From Blastocatellia bacterium (GTDB lineage: Bacteria; Acidobacteriota; Blastocatellia; Chloracidobacteriales; JADJPF01): 64,000 nt of DNA. The DNA is taken from contig JADJPF010000004.1 of NCBI GenBank assembly GCA_016713405.1, positions 124,001-188,000 on the forward strand, in the 5' to 3' direction. This document shows, in pieces, positions 33,647-42,284 of this stretch. Position numbers and translations under genes: made by a program. Below the pieces are notes generated by a model, which saw nothing but the letters and a program-made list of their open reading frames with translations, had not been told where the DNA came from and searched no databases. Within the stretch, counting starts at the first letter, position 1. Each line of letters begins with the position of its first letter.

Positions 33647-35470
33647 ATGAATATAATTAAGTATTTAATATTATGTTGTTTATTTATGTTATTTAACCAA
33701 GTAGTTTTTGCCCAAACTCAACTAGGAGAATGGGTAAGATTACGAGCCGTAGGAGAGGCAAGACAAGAGGTTGGTGTAGCGGAATTAAATGGAAAAATAT
33801 AGTGAATAGGCGGCTTTAGCAATAATTCTAGGCTAGATGTTTCACCAACTGTAGAAGTTTATGATCCTCAAACTGATAGATGGTCTTTTGTTGCTCCACT
33901 TCCTGAACCACTTCATCACACTACAGCCATTTCTTTAGGTGGACGACTTTATGTAATTGCCGGATATAATACATTAGGGTTTAATCCTGTAGCGTCAGCT
34001 TTTAGTTATGATCCTAATACTAATCGTTGGACAAGAATTGCTAGCCTTCCCAATAGACGAGGAGCATTAGCCATAGGTGTAATAGAGGATAAAATTTATG
34101 CTGTAGGTGGAGAAGCAACAGGTGCAACGGGTGAACTAAATGTTTATGACCCTAAGACTAATACTTGGAGAACACTTAGCCCAATGCCAACACCACGTGA
34201 GCATATTGCAGCAGGTGTAATAAATGGAAAACTTTATGTTGCTGGTGGACGGCGGCCAGGTAATTTTACCTTAGATACTTTAGAAGAATATGATCCGCTA
34301 ACAGATAGTTGGCGTTCTCGTAGCCCAATGCCTACAGGTAGAAGCGGTATTGCTGGAGCAGTTTTTAATAATCGCCTTTATATTTTTGGGGGTGAAGGTA
34401 ATCCAAGAAGTGCTTTAGGGACGTTTGCAGAAAATGAATCATATGATCCTGTTACAGATACTTGGCGCAGCGAAGTCCCAATGCCAAATCCACGTCATGG
34501 GATTGGAGCAGCAGTAATTGACAATAAAATTTTTATTCCTTCTGGCTCACCTATTCAAGGTTTTGGGGTCACATCTGTTAGTGATGCTTATGTAGTTAGT
34601 GCAGGTCAAGTTCAACCAAACCAACCTCCAAAGGTTGAAGCAATTGCAAATCAAATGATTAGAGGTGGTGAACAAAGAACAATTGATTTGCAAATTACTG
34701 ACCCTGAAGCTGATGCGGTAACAATTACTTGTGACGCTAATAATCCTAGTTTTGTTATTTGTGGACAGCAAAGTATTTTGCTAACTCCAACTACAAATGA
34801 TAATGGAGAGTTTTCAGCTTGTGTTATTGTTAAGGATTCTCAAAATAACCAAACTACAAGTTGTTTTAATATAACAGTTATTAATAATCGTGTGCCGTCG
34901 CTACTTTCATCTTTATCTAGTATAACTCTTAATGAAGGTGAAACTTCTACAATAAATATTCGAGCTAGTGATCCTGATACAACAAGAGATCCGCTTGGAG
35001 ATGGTAGAGTAAGTTTAGTTTTAGGTGATGCACCAGGTTTTGCAAAGTTAATGGATGATGGCAATGGACAAGGGACACTTTTTCTTGCTCCTGGGGCTGG
35101 CACAGGTGGTTCTAGTAGCTTAACTTATAAGCTTGTTTTAGAAATTCGTGACAATGGCAACCCTCCATTAAAAATAGAGCGACAAATTACAATAACTGTT
35201 AACAAAGTTGATCAAGTTATACCACCTACAATAAATGGTGTTTCATTTAATACAAAAAGATTAACTATTGTTGGGCAAAATTTTGCTTCTACACTACAAG
35301 TTGAAATAAACAGTCAAGTTATTGAAAATAGCCAAATATTATCATTAGCCGAATCACAAGTAGTTTTAATGGGCAACAAAAAGAAGTTATTTCTTAAACG
35401 AGGAACAAATCTTTTAGTTGTTATCGTTAATGGGGTGCGTTCCACTCCGTTTAGTCTCACACTTAATTAA
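33647..35470 (+). pseudogene. Kelch-repeat secreted protein broken by two adjacent in-frame stops
   Basis: The frame starts at ATG 33647 with an AAGG upstream and a good signal peptide (LILCCLFMLFNQVVFAQ). It runs to residue 51, reads GKI, then meets TAG TGA at 33800-33805. The same frame then continues as IGGFSN and stays open to 35470. Four or five Kelch repeats (LNVYDPKTNTWRTLSPMP, and similar), two beta-sandwich domains and a final IPT-like region follow. Kelch repeats expect GKIYVIGG at the break, so the stops disrupt a conserved codon pair. An ATG at 34184 in mid-protein could restart a truncated product without secretion. A programmed readthrough is less likely than decay or sequencing error. 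Confidence 0.8.
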
Positions 35471-35489
35471 GCTTTAGTCGTAAGATTTA

Positions 35490-35514
35490 AGACGAGGAAA
35501 ATTTTTCCTCGTCT
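35490..35514 (+). terminator. Hairpin after the Kelch gene
   Basis: A perfect 11-bp stem AGACGAGGAAA / TTTCCTCGTCT (35490-35500 with 35504-35514) has a 3-base loop. It lies 20 bases past the stop. The stem is strong, but the tail (CTTGCATC) is not U-rich. Confidence 0.6.
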
Positions 35515-35558
35515 CTTGCATCTATCTAAGAAATTTGAACCGAAAAAGAGGAAAAGTA

Positions 35559-37382
35559 ATGAAAGTTTTAATCCGTGTAGTTATTTTATGTCTTATGTTG
35601 TTATCGCTAATTGCGGTAAATACTAGCAATAGCACTAGTGCAAAAGGGCTTATTGTTAGAGGTGAAGCACAAAAATTTATTGATCAATACACTAAAGAAT
35701 GGAACGACCTACGCACAGCAAGCAGTTTAGCAGAGTGGGAATCTAATACACGTATTGTTGCTGGTGATGATACTAATGCAAAAGCTACTATTGCTGCTGC
35801 GGAAAAGTTAACAGCTTTTACTGGAAAAAAAGAAAATATTGAAAAAGCACAAAAGTTTCTTGAGTCAAAAGATAAATTATCTCCTCTACAAGTTAAACAA
35901 CTAGAAAGAATTGTTTACCTTGGTGCAGAAACTCCAGAACTTGCTAAAGATGTTGTAAAAGAGCTAATTGCTGCAAATACTGCACAAACAGAAAAACTCT
36001 ATGGTTTTGATTTTAAGATTGATGGTAAATCAGCTACTCCTAATCAAATAGATGAAGCTTTACGCACTTCTAATAACCTAGAGGAAAGACGTAAGGCTTG
36101 GGTTTCTTCTAAAGAAGTAGGGAAGGAATTAAAAAATGGTTTAGAAAACCTTCAAAAATTACGTAATGCAACCGTCAAGCCTTTAGGGTTTAAGTCATAT
36201 TTTGAATATCAAGTTTCTGAATATGGTATGACTTCTGAAGAAATGATCAAGCTAGTAGATGAGATTAATCAAGAACTTCGTCCACTTTATCGTGAACTTC
36301 ACACTTATGCGCGTTATGAATTTGCAAAAAAATATAATGCTCCAGTACCAGATGAACTTCCAGCAGATTGGCTTCCTAATCGTTGGGGACAAGATTGGAG
36401 TTCAATGATTCAAGTTGAAGGTTTAGACATTCGTGGAGCATTAAAAGATAAATCTCCAGAATGGATTGTTAAACAAGGCGAACAGTTTTATATAAGTCTA
36501 GGCTGGCCTGCACTACCAAAAACTTTCTGGACAAAATCATCACTTTATCCACTACCAACAGATGCAACCTATAAAAAGAATACCCATGCTAGTGCCTGGC
36601 ATATGGATAATAAAAGGGATGTTCGATCTTTAATGAGTGTTGAGCCTAATCCAGAATGGTATGAAACTTCACACCACGAACTAGGGCATATTTACTATTA
36701 TATTTCTTATTCAAACCCAAACACTCCTTTACTTTTACGTAATGGAGCAAACCGTGCATATCATGAAGCTATGGGAAGTTTAATGGGGCTTGCTTCACTA
36801 CAAAAACCTTTTTTAGTTGGACGTGGTTTAGTAAGTAAAGATGCTAAAGTAGATGAAATACAAGCTCTACTAGCCGAAGCATTAAATTATGTTGTCTTTA
36901 TTCCTTTTTCAACTGGTACAATGACACATTTTGAGTATGAACTTTATGGAAAAAACTTACCTAAGAGTGAATATAACCGCCGTTGGTGGGAAATAGCTAA
37001 AAAATACCAAGGCATTGTGCCGCCAGTTCAACGAGGCGAAGAATTTTGTGATGCTTGCACCAAAACACATATCAATGATGATGCTGCTCAATATTATGAT
37101 TACGCGCTTTCTTATGTAATACTTTTCCAACTACATGACCATATTGCTACTAAGATATTAAAACAAGACCCACATGCAACAAATTACTATGGTAGTGTCA
37201 AAGTAGGTAATTTTCTAAGATCTATTATGAGTCCAGGTAGTTCTAAAGATTGGCGAGAAGTATTAAAAGAAAAAACAGGTGAAGATCTAAGTGCTAAAGC
37301 TATGGCACGTTATTTTGAGCCTTTGATGGATCATTTAAAGAAGGTAAATGCTGGTAGAAAATATACCTTACCAGAACTATAA
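35559..37382 (+). CDS. M2 family metallopeptidase (ACE-like peptidyl-dipeptidase)
   Basis: The 607-residue protein has an N-terminal signal peptide (VLIRVVILCLMLLSLIAV) and a helical peptidase M2 fold. The zinc-binding motif is HHELGH (near residue 372), with the third ligand expected in the later AYHEAMGS helix. The C-terminal blocks (HDHIATKIL, MSPGSSKDWREVLKEKTGEDLSA) match bacterial ACE relatives. It would cleave C-terminal dipeptides from extracellular peptides. I chose the ATG at 35559 because AGAGGAAAA lies just upstream; the in-frame TTG at 35535 would add a short basic tail. A hairpin follows the stop. Confidence 0.93.
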   Translation: MKVLIRVVILCLMLLSLIAVNTSNSTSAKGLIVRGEAQKFIDQYTKEWNDLRTASSLAEWESNTRIVAGDDTNAKATIAAAEKLTAFTGKKENIEKAQKFLESKDKLSPLQVKQLERIVYLGAETPELAKDVVKELIAANTAQTEKLYGFDFKIDGKSATPNQIDEALRTSNNLEERRKAWVSSKEVGKELKNGLENLQKLRNATVKPLGFKSYFEYQVSEYGMTSEEMIKLVDEINQELRPLYRELHTYARYEFAKKYNAPVPDELPADWLPNRWGQDWSSMIQVEGLDIRGALKDKSPEWIVKQGEQFYISLGWPALPKTFWTKSSLYPLPTDATYKKNTHASAWHMDNKRDVRSLMSVEPNPEWYETSHHELGHIYYYISYSNPNTPLLLRNGANRAYHEAMGSLMGLASLQKPFLVGRGLVSKDAKVDEIQALLAEALNYVVFIPFSTGTMTHFEYELYGKNLPKSEYNRRWWEIAKKYQGIVPPVQRGEEFCDACTKTHINDDAAQYYDYALSYVILFQLHDHIATKILKQDPHATNYYGSVKVGNFLRSIMSPGSSKDWREVLKEKTGEDLSAKAMARYFEPLMDHLKKVNAGRKYTLPEL

Positions 37383-37388
37383 AAATTA

Positions 37389-37420
37389 TTCCTTCTTGGG
37401 GTTTACACCCCAGGAAGGAA
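37389..37420 (+). terminator. Strong hairpin between the M2 peptidase and dnaE
   Basis: A 14-bp stem pairs 37389-37402 with 37407-37420 (core CTTGGGGT / ACCCCAGG, one G-T pair) around the loop TTAC. It sits 6 bases past the M2 stop and ends 57 bases before the dnaE N-terminal fragment. It is probably a terminator, though no T-run follows. Confidence 0.55.
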
Positions 37421-37477
37421 ACTTCAAAAACCTGGCATGTGAGTGCCAAGAATTATTAAAAATAATAAGGCTTGATT

Positions 37478-37555
37478 ATGTCCGAAACAAAACCCGAGTA
37501 TTGTCACCTGCATTTACATACAGACTATAGTCCGTTTCTTTTTATAACACTATGA
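37478..37555 (+). pseudogene. dnaE: N-terminal fragment of dnaE, separated from the main frame by a deletion
   Basis: The frame from ATG 37478 (AAGG about 9 bases upstream) reads MSETKPEYCHLHLHTDYS and then PFLFITL before a TGA at 37553-37555. The first part is the opening of the PHP domain of DNA polymerase III alpha (HLHTDYS). The following PHP segment, normally about 33 residues through the TDHGN motif, is missing. The frame of the main dnaE ORF resumes just after as VSFYNTMKSSNIK. The two frames differ by one base class, consistent with a net loss near 100 bp. Confidence 0.85.
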
Positions 37556-40500
37556 AATCTAGCAATATTAAGCCTATTATTGGAATGGAAGCTTATATTG
37601 CGCGGGGTTCACGTCATCAGAAAACATCTGCTGATGCACCTGGTATGGGGCATGATGGGGAAAAAGGGATTAATCACTTAATTTTGTTAGCAAAAAATTT
37701 GGTTGGTTATCAAAATCTAGTAAAACTATCATCGCTAGCTTATACAGAGGGTTATTACTATAAACCGCGTATTGACCGAGAGTTGCTAGCAACTCATAGC
37801 GAAGGGTTAATTGCCTTATCTGCTTGTTTAAGTGGTGTTCCTCAAGCCTTACTTTTAGTAGGAAAATTTGATGAGGCTGCCAAAGCTTCACTTGAGTTTC
37901 AAGATATTATGGGAAAAGGAAATTACTATCTTGAGATTCAAGACCAAGGAATAGATAAACAACATCAAATCAATGGGCCACTAGTAGAACTATCTAAAAA
38001 AGTTGAAATTCCCTTAGTTGTAACAAATGATTGCCATTTTTTAACTGCTGATGACCACGAAGCACACGACGCGCTAATTTGTTTGCAAACAGGACGCTTT
38101 GTTAGAGAAGAAAAACGTATGCGCTATAGCCCATTTCATTATGTGCGAAGCGCAGAAGAAATGTGGGGCGTTTTTGGTAAAGAACTCCCAGACGCTTTGT
38201 TAAGGACTATGGAAGTGTCTGATAAATGTAATTTAGAACTACCAAAAGGACAAAATTACCTACCTATTTACCCTGTACCAGAGGGCTATACAATAGACAC
38301 TTATTTTGAAAAAATTGTTAAAGAAGGTTTTACAGAACGCTTAAAGTTACTTAAAAAACTTTCTTCTCAAGGTAAGCTAAAACATAGCCTAGAACGCTAT
38401 GAAGAAAGGCTTAATTTAGAGATAGAGACTATTAAGAAAATGGGTTTTCCCGGCTATTTTCTTATTGTTTGGGATTTTATTAAGTTTGCTAAACAGCAGG
38501 GTATTCCAGTAGGCCCTGGACGTGGTTCTGCTGCTGGTAGTCTGGTTGCTTACAGCCTATTTATTACAGATGTTGACCCAATGGAATATGCGCTAATGTT
38601 TGAGCGATTTCTTAATCCTGATCGGGTTTCTATGCCTGATATTGACATTGACTTTTGTGTTAGAGGACGTGCAGCAGTAATTAAATATGTTAGTGATTTT
38701 TATGGTCAGCAAAATGTGTCCCAAATTATTACTTTTGGAACAATGGCATCTAAAGCAGCAATTAAAGATATTGGGCGAGTGCTAGAAATGCCTTATGCCG
38801 AAGTAGAAAAAATTGCCAAAATGATACCTCCTCCGGTTCGCGGACGAAATGTTTCTATTGATGATGCAATTAAACAAGTTCCAGACTTAAAAAAGACTGT
38901 TGAAACAGATGAAAAAATTGCCAAGCTAATTGATCTGGCTAGACGGGTTGAAGGTTGCGCCCGACATGCTTCACTTCATGCAGCAGGAGTTGTAATTTCT
39001 CCAAAGCCAATCTATGAGTTAGTTCCTGTTTATCGTTCACCCAAGGAAGAAATTGCTACACAATTTGAAATGAATGACCTGGAAAAAACAGGTATGCTTA
39101 AGATGGATTTCCTTGGGCTAACTACTTTAACAGTTATTGAAGATTGTTTAAGTTCTATAGAAAGAGAATTTAAGCAAAGGGTAGATTTAAATTTAATTCC
39201 GCTAGATGATGAAAAAGCCTTAAAGCTTTTTGCTGATGGTGCAACGGATGCAATCTTTCAATTTGAGTCTGAAGGAATGAAAGACTTGTGCCGACGTATG
39301 AAACCAGACGGACTAGAAGATTTAGCCGCCTTAAACGCGCTTTATCGGCCTGGCCCAATTGATAGTGGAATGGTGGATGATTATATAGAACGCCGTCATG
39401 GACGTAAGCAAGTTCGTTTTGAAATTAATACATTAAAAGAAGTAATGGGAAATACTTATGGTGTGCCGGTTTATCAAGAGCAAATTATGGCTATTTTCCA
39501 AGTGCTTGCAGGTTATAGTTTAGGCGAAGCCGACCTTGTACGCCGCGCAATGGGTAAAAAGAAACGTGAAGAACTAGACGCACATAGAGATAAGTTTTTT
39601 GCACAAGCTATAGAGTGGGGACATGATAAAAATAAATTGGAAAAACTATGGAATAGCTTAGAAGGCTTCGCAGATTACGCATTCAACCGCAGTCATTCCG
39701 TTGCATATGGATTGCTAGCGTATCATACTGCGTATCTAAAAGCACATTATCCATCGCACTTTTGGGCAGCCACATTATCTAATGAAATCAATGATTTAGA
39801 TAAGGTAGCTCGCTATATTGATAAAGCAAAGCAGATGGATATAAAAATCCTGCCGCCAGATATTAATATAAGCTTAGATAAATTTACTCCTCAAGGTGAT
39901 TCTATTCGTTTTGGGTTAGCAGCAATAAAAGGTATTGGTCAGGCAACGGTAGGAGAAATTATTGCTGCTAGGGAAAAAGGCGGTAATTTCAAATCGCTTT
40001 ATGATTTTGCTGAGCGTGTAGAGTCAAAAGCCTTAAATAAAAGGGTTTTTGAAAGTTTAATTAAATCAGGGGCATTTGATAGCATAAAGAAATTTGGTAG
40101 TGTCGAAGAATGGAGAGCTAGAAATTTTGCTGCTATTGATTCAGCAACTGAAAGCGGTATGAGGTTACAACGTGATAAAAATAGCGGCCAGGAATCGCTT
40201 TTTGGTATATTTGAAGAACAAACAACAGAAGTTGTTGAGCCTACTTTACCTAATGTTGAAGCTTGGTCATTAAGTAAAATGTTATCGCTAGAGAAAGAAA
40301 CTTTAGGTTTTTATATTACAGGCCATCCTTTAGAGCAACATAGCGAGCTATTAAAGGAATTTTCAATTTCCAACCTGGAACAAATCAAAACTTTGCCAAC
40401 AAGTAGCACAATTAAAATAGCAGGAATTATTACTTCTATTACAGTTAGACAAACTAAAAAAGGAGATAATTTTGCTCTTTGTCAATTAGAAGATCAATTT

Positions 40501-40908
40501 GGAACGATTAAATTAACAATTTGGCCGGAAACTTACAATAAAGTAAATGGGAAATTAAAAGAGCAGGAAACTGTAATTATTAGCGGTATATTAAGCATTG
40601 ATGCTGAAGGTATTATGACGATTGATACTAAAGATGTGCAGGTTTTAGAAGGAATTAGTGAACGTAGTGCGCGACAAATTGTTTTAAGAGTAAATGCTAA
40701 TGTGATTACTGTGACAACGGTTGAAAAACTTTATGAACTTTTAGATAGTAATAGGGGGGATTGTGAGATTATTTTTGAAGTAGAACTACCAGGACATATT
40801 ATTGCACGAATTAAACCACATAGTTTAGTTACAGTTAAGTCAGATAAAGAATTAATAGAATCAATAAAAGATATTTGTAAAGGTTGTAAAATTAGTTTAA
40901 GAAAATAG
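37552..40908 (+). CDS. dnaE: DNA polymerase III subunit alpha, N-terminus damaged
   Basis: DnaE is the replicative polymerase catalytic subunit. This frame carries 1118 residues, including the rest of PHP (IKPIIGMEAYIARGSR), the polymerase active site PDIDIDF (near 363-369), the fingers and Hx domains (YRPGPIDSGMVDDY), helix-hairpin-helix (AIKGIGQATVGEI) and an OB-fold (IKIAGIITSITVRQTKKGD). The frame stays open upstream of the ATG at 37552 as VSFYNT, and there is no Shine-Dalgarno for this ATG. The protein has therefore lost its first HLHTDYS block and most of the PHP core. A complete copy elsewhere in the genome, or an assembly error here, would explain it. The NtrC-type gene follows 11 bases later. 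Confidence 0.93.
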   Translation: MKSSNIKPIIGMEAYIARGSRHQKTSADAPGMGHDGEKGINHLILLAKNLVGYQNLVKLSSLAYTEGYYYKPRIDRELLATHSEGLIALSACLSGVPQALLLVGKFDEAAKASLEFQDIMGKGNYYLEIQDQGIDKQHQINGPLVELSKKVEIPLVVTNDCHFLTADDHEAHDALICLQTGRFVREEKRMRYSPFHYVRSAEEMWGVFGKELPDALLRTMEVSDKCNLELPKGQNYLPIYPVPEGYTIDTYFEKIVKEGFTERLKLLKKLSSQGKLKHSLERYEERLNLEIETIKKMGFPGYFLIVWDFIKFAKQQGIPVGPGRGSAAGSLVAYSLFITDVDPMEYALMFERFLNPDRVSMPDIDIDFCVRGRAAVIKYVSDFYGQQNVSQIITFGTMASKAAIKDIGRVLEMPYAEVEKIAKMIPPPVRGRNVSIDDAIKQVPDLKKTVETDEKIAKLIDLARRVEGCARHASLHAAGVVISPKPIYELVPVYRSPKEEIATQFEMNDLEKTGMLKMDFLGLTTLTVIEDCLSSIEREFKQRVDLNLIPLDDEKALKLFADGATDAIFQFESEGMKDLCRRMKPDGLEDLAALNALYRPGPIDSGMVDDYIERRHGRKQVRFEINTLKEVMGNTYGVPVYQEQIMAIFQVLAGYSLGEADLVRRAMGKKKREELDAHRDKFFAQAIEWGHDKNKLEKLWNSLEGFADYAFNRSHSVAYGLLAYHTAYLKAHYPSHFWAATLSNEINDLDKVARYIDKAKQMDIKILPPDINISLDKFTPQGDSIRFGLAAIKGIGQATVGEIIAAREKGGNFKSLYDFAERVESKALNKRVFESLIKSGAFDSIKKFGSVEEWRARNFAAIDSATESGMRLQRDKNSGQESLFGIFEEQTTEVVEPTLPNVEAWSLSKMLSLEKETLGFYITGHPLEQHSELLKEFSISNLEQIKTLPTSSTIKIAGIITSITVRQTKKGDNFALCQLEDQFGTIKLTIWPETYNKVNGKLKEQETVIISGILSIDAEGIMTIDTKDVQVLEGISERSARQIVLRVNANVITVTTVEKLYELLDSNRGDCEIIFEVELPGHIIARIKPHSLVTVKSDKELIESIKDICKGCKISLRK

Positions 40909-40919
40909 ATAGCAAAATA

Positions 40920-42263
40920 ATGTCAAAAATATTAGTTGTTGATGATGAATTAGGAATACAACGGGCCTTAAAAGGTGTTTTAGAGGATGAAGGTTTTGAG
41001 GTTGAAACTGTTTCTAATGGCGAAGATTGTTTAAGATTGTTAGGCAAAGAGACTTTTAGTTGTATTTTATTAGATATTTGGTTGCCTGGAATTGATGGCA
41101 TAGAAACATTACAACAAATCAAAGCAGAGCATCCAGAAATTGTAGTACTAATGATTTCTGGTCATGGAACAATTGAAACAGCAGTTAAGACTACAAAATT
41201 AGGGGCTTTTGATTTTATTGAAAAACCTTTACAGCTAGAAAAGACTGTAAAAACTGTCCGTAACGCTTTAGCACGCCAACAAATAGAGTTAGAGAAACAA
41301 GTAAATAATATATTAATAAATGAGTGTAAAATTATTGGAGAAAGTGCGCCAATGCGAGCATTACGCCAACAAATTGCTATGGCGGCTCCAACTAATGGAC
41401 GGGTATTAATTTATGGTGAATCTGGAACAGGTAAAGAATTGGTAGCAAAAGCTTTACATGAACAATCCTTGCGTACAAAAAATGATTTTATAGCAATGAA
41501 TTGTGCAGCAGTGCCAGAAGAATTAATTGAATCAGAGTTGTTTGGTCATATAAAGGGAGCATTTACTAGTGCCTACCAAAATAAGCGAGGTAAATTTGAA
41601 AGTGCTAATAACAGCACTCTGTTTTTAGATGAAGTTGGAGATATGAGCTTAAAGATGCAAGCAAAAGTTTTGCGGGTGTTAGAAGAACAGAGTTTTGAAC
41701 CTGTTGGTAGCTCAAATCCAATAAATGTTGATGTTAGGATTATTGCTGCTACTAATAAACGACTAGATGAAGAGATGGAAAAAGGTAGTTTTCGAGCAGA
41801 CCTTTTTTATCGGCTAAATGTTGTACCTTTTCAACTTCCTGCATTAAGACAACATTTAGAAGATATACCACTTTTGGTTGAGCATTTTAATCAGTTGCAT
41901 AGTCGTAAAAACAATTTACGACCTAAAAAATTTACTGATGAAGCAATAGATTTAATGCAAAATTACAACTGGCCTGGCAATGTACGGGAGTTAAGTGCAT
42001 TAATTGAAAGAATAATAATAATGCAGCAGAAAACAAAAATTGAAGCTGATGATTTAGGCTTGCGTAAAATGGAAATGGCGATGATTAACTATAATTTTAA
42101 TAGTTATAGAGAAGCTAGCGAAGCTTATGAACGGGAATTTATTACTCGTAAATTGATGGAATTTCAGGGTAATATTAGTCGTACTGCGGAAGCTATAGGA
42201 ATAGATCGCAGTCATCTTTATCGCTTGATGAAAACTCTAGGAATTTCTGCTAAACAAAATTAA
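40920..42263 (+). CDS. Sigma-54-dependent response regulator, NtrC/NtrX-type
   Basis: The 447-residue activator has a receiver domain (residues 1-120, Asp52 in LLDIWLPGIDG), a sigma-54 AAA+ domain and a Fis-type HTH at the C-terminus (ISRTAEAIGIDRSHLYRLMK). Walker A is GESGTGKE (near 167-174). The sigma-54 contact loop reads GAFTSA, a change from GAFTGA that may alter activation. It starts at an ATG at 40920, 11 bases after dnaE. The next gene, a histidine kinase, starts 21 bases later, but that kinase is paired with the LuxR-type regulator after it. NtrX-like proteins often respond to envelope or metabolic cues; the signal here is not known. Confidence 0.93.
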   Translation: MSKILVVDDELGIQRALKGVLEDEGFEVETVSNGEDCLRLLGKETFSCILLDIWLPGIDGIETLQQIKAEHPEIVVLMISGHGTIETAVKTTKLGAFDFIEKPLQLEKTVKTVRNALARQQIELEKQVNNILINECKIIGESAPMRALRQQIAMAAPTNGRVLIYGESGTGKELVAKALHEQSLRTKNDFIAMNCAAVPEELIESELFGHIKGAFTSAYQNKRGKFESANNSTLFLDEVGDMSLKMQAKVLRVLEEQSFEPVGSSNPINVDVRIIAATNKRLDEEMEKGSFRADLFYRLNVVPFQLPALRQHLEDIPLLVEHFNQLHSRKNNLRPKKFTDEAIDLMQNYNWPGNVRELSALIERIIIMQQKTKIEADDLGLRKMEMAMINYNFNSYREASEAYEREFITRKLMEFQGNISRTAEAIGIDRSHLYRLMKTLGISAKQN

Positions 42264-42284
42264 CTTAAATTAATTAAATTTATT

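Noticed and set aside
33803..33805. TGA read as selenocysteine, because selA is present
   Set aside because: A TAG stop lies immediately before it, no SECIS-like stem was seen, and Kelch repeats do not use Sec there.
37348..37530. 60-residue frame across the M2/dnaE gap
   Set aside because: It crosses the M2 stop and a hairpin and conflicts with the dnaE N-terminal frame, which matches the DnaE family.
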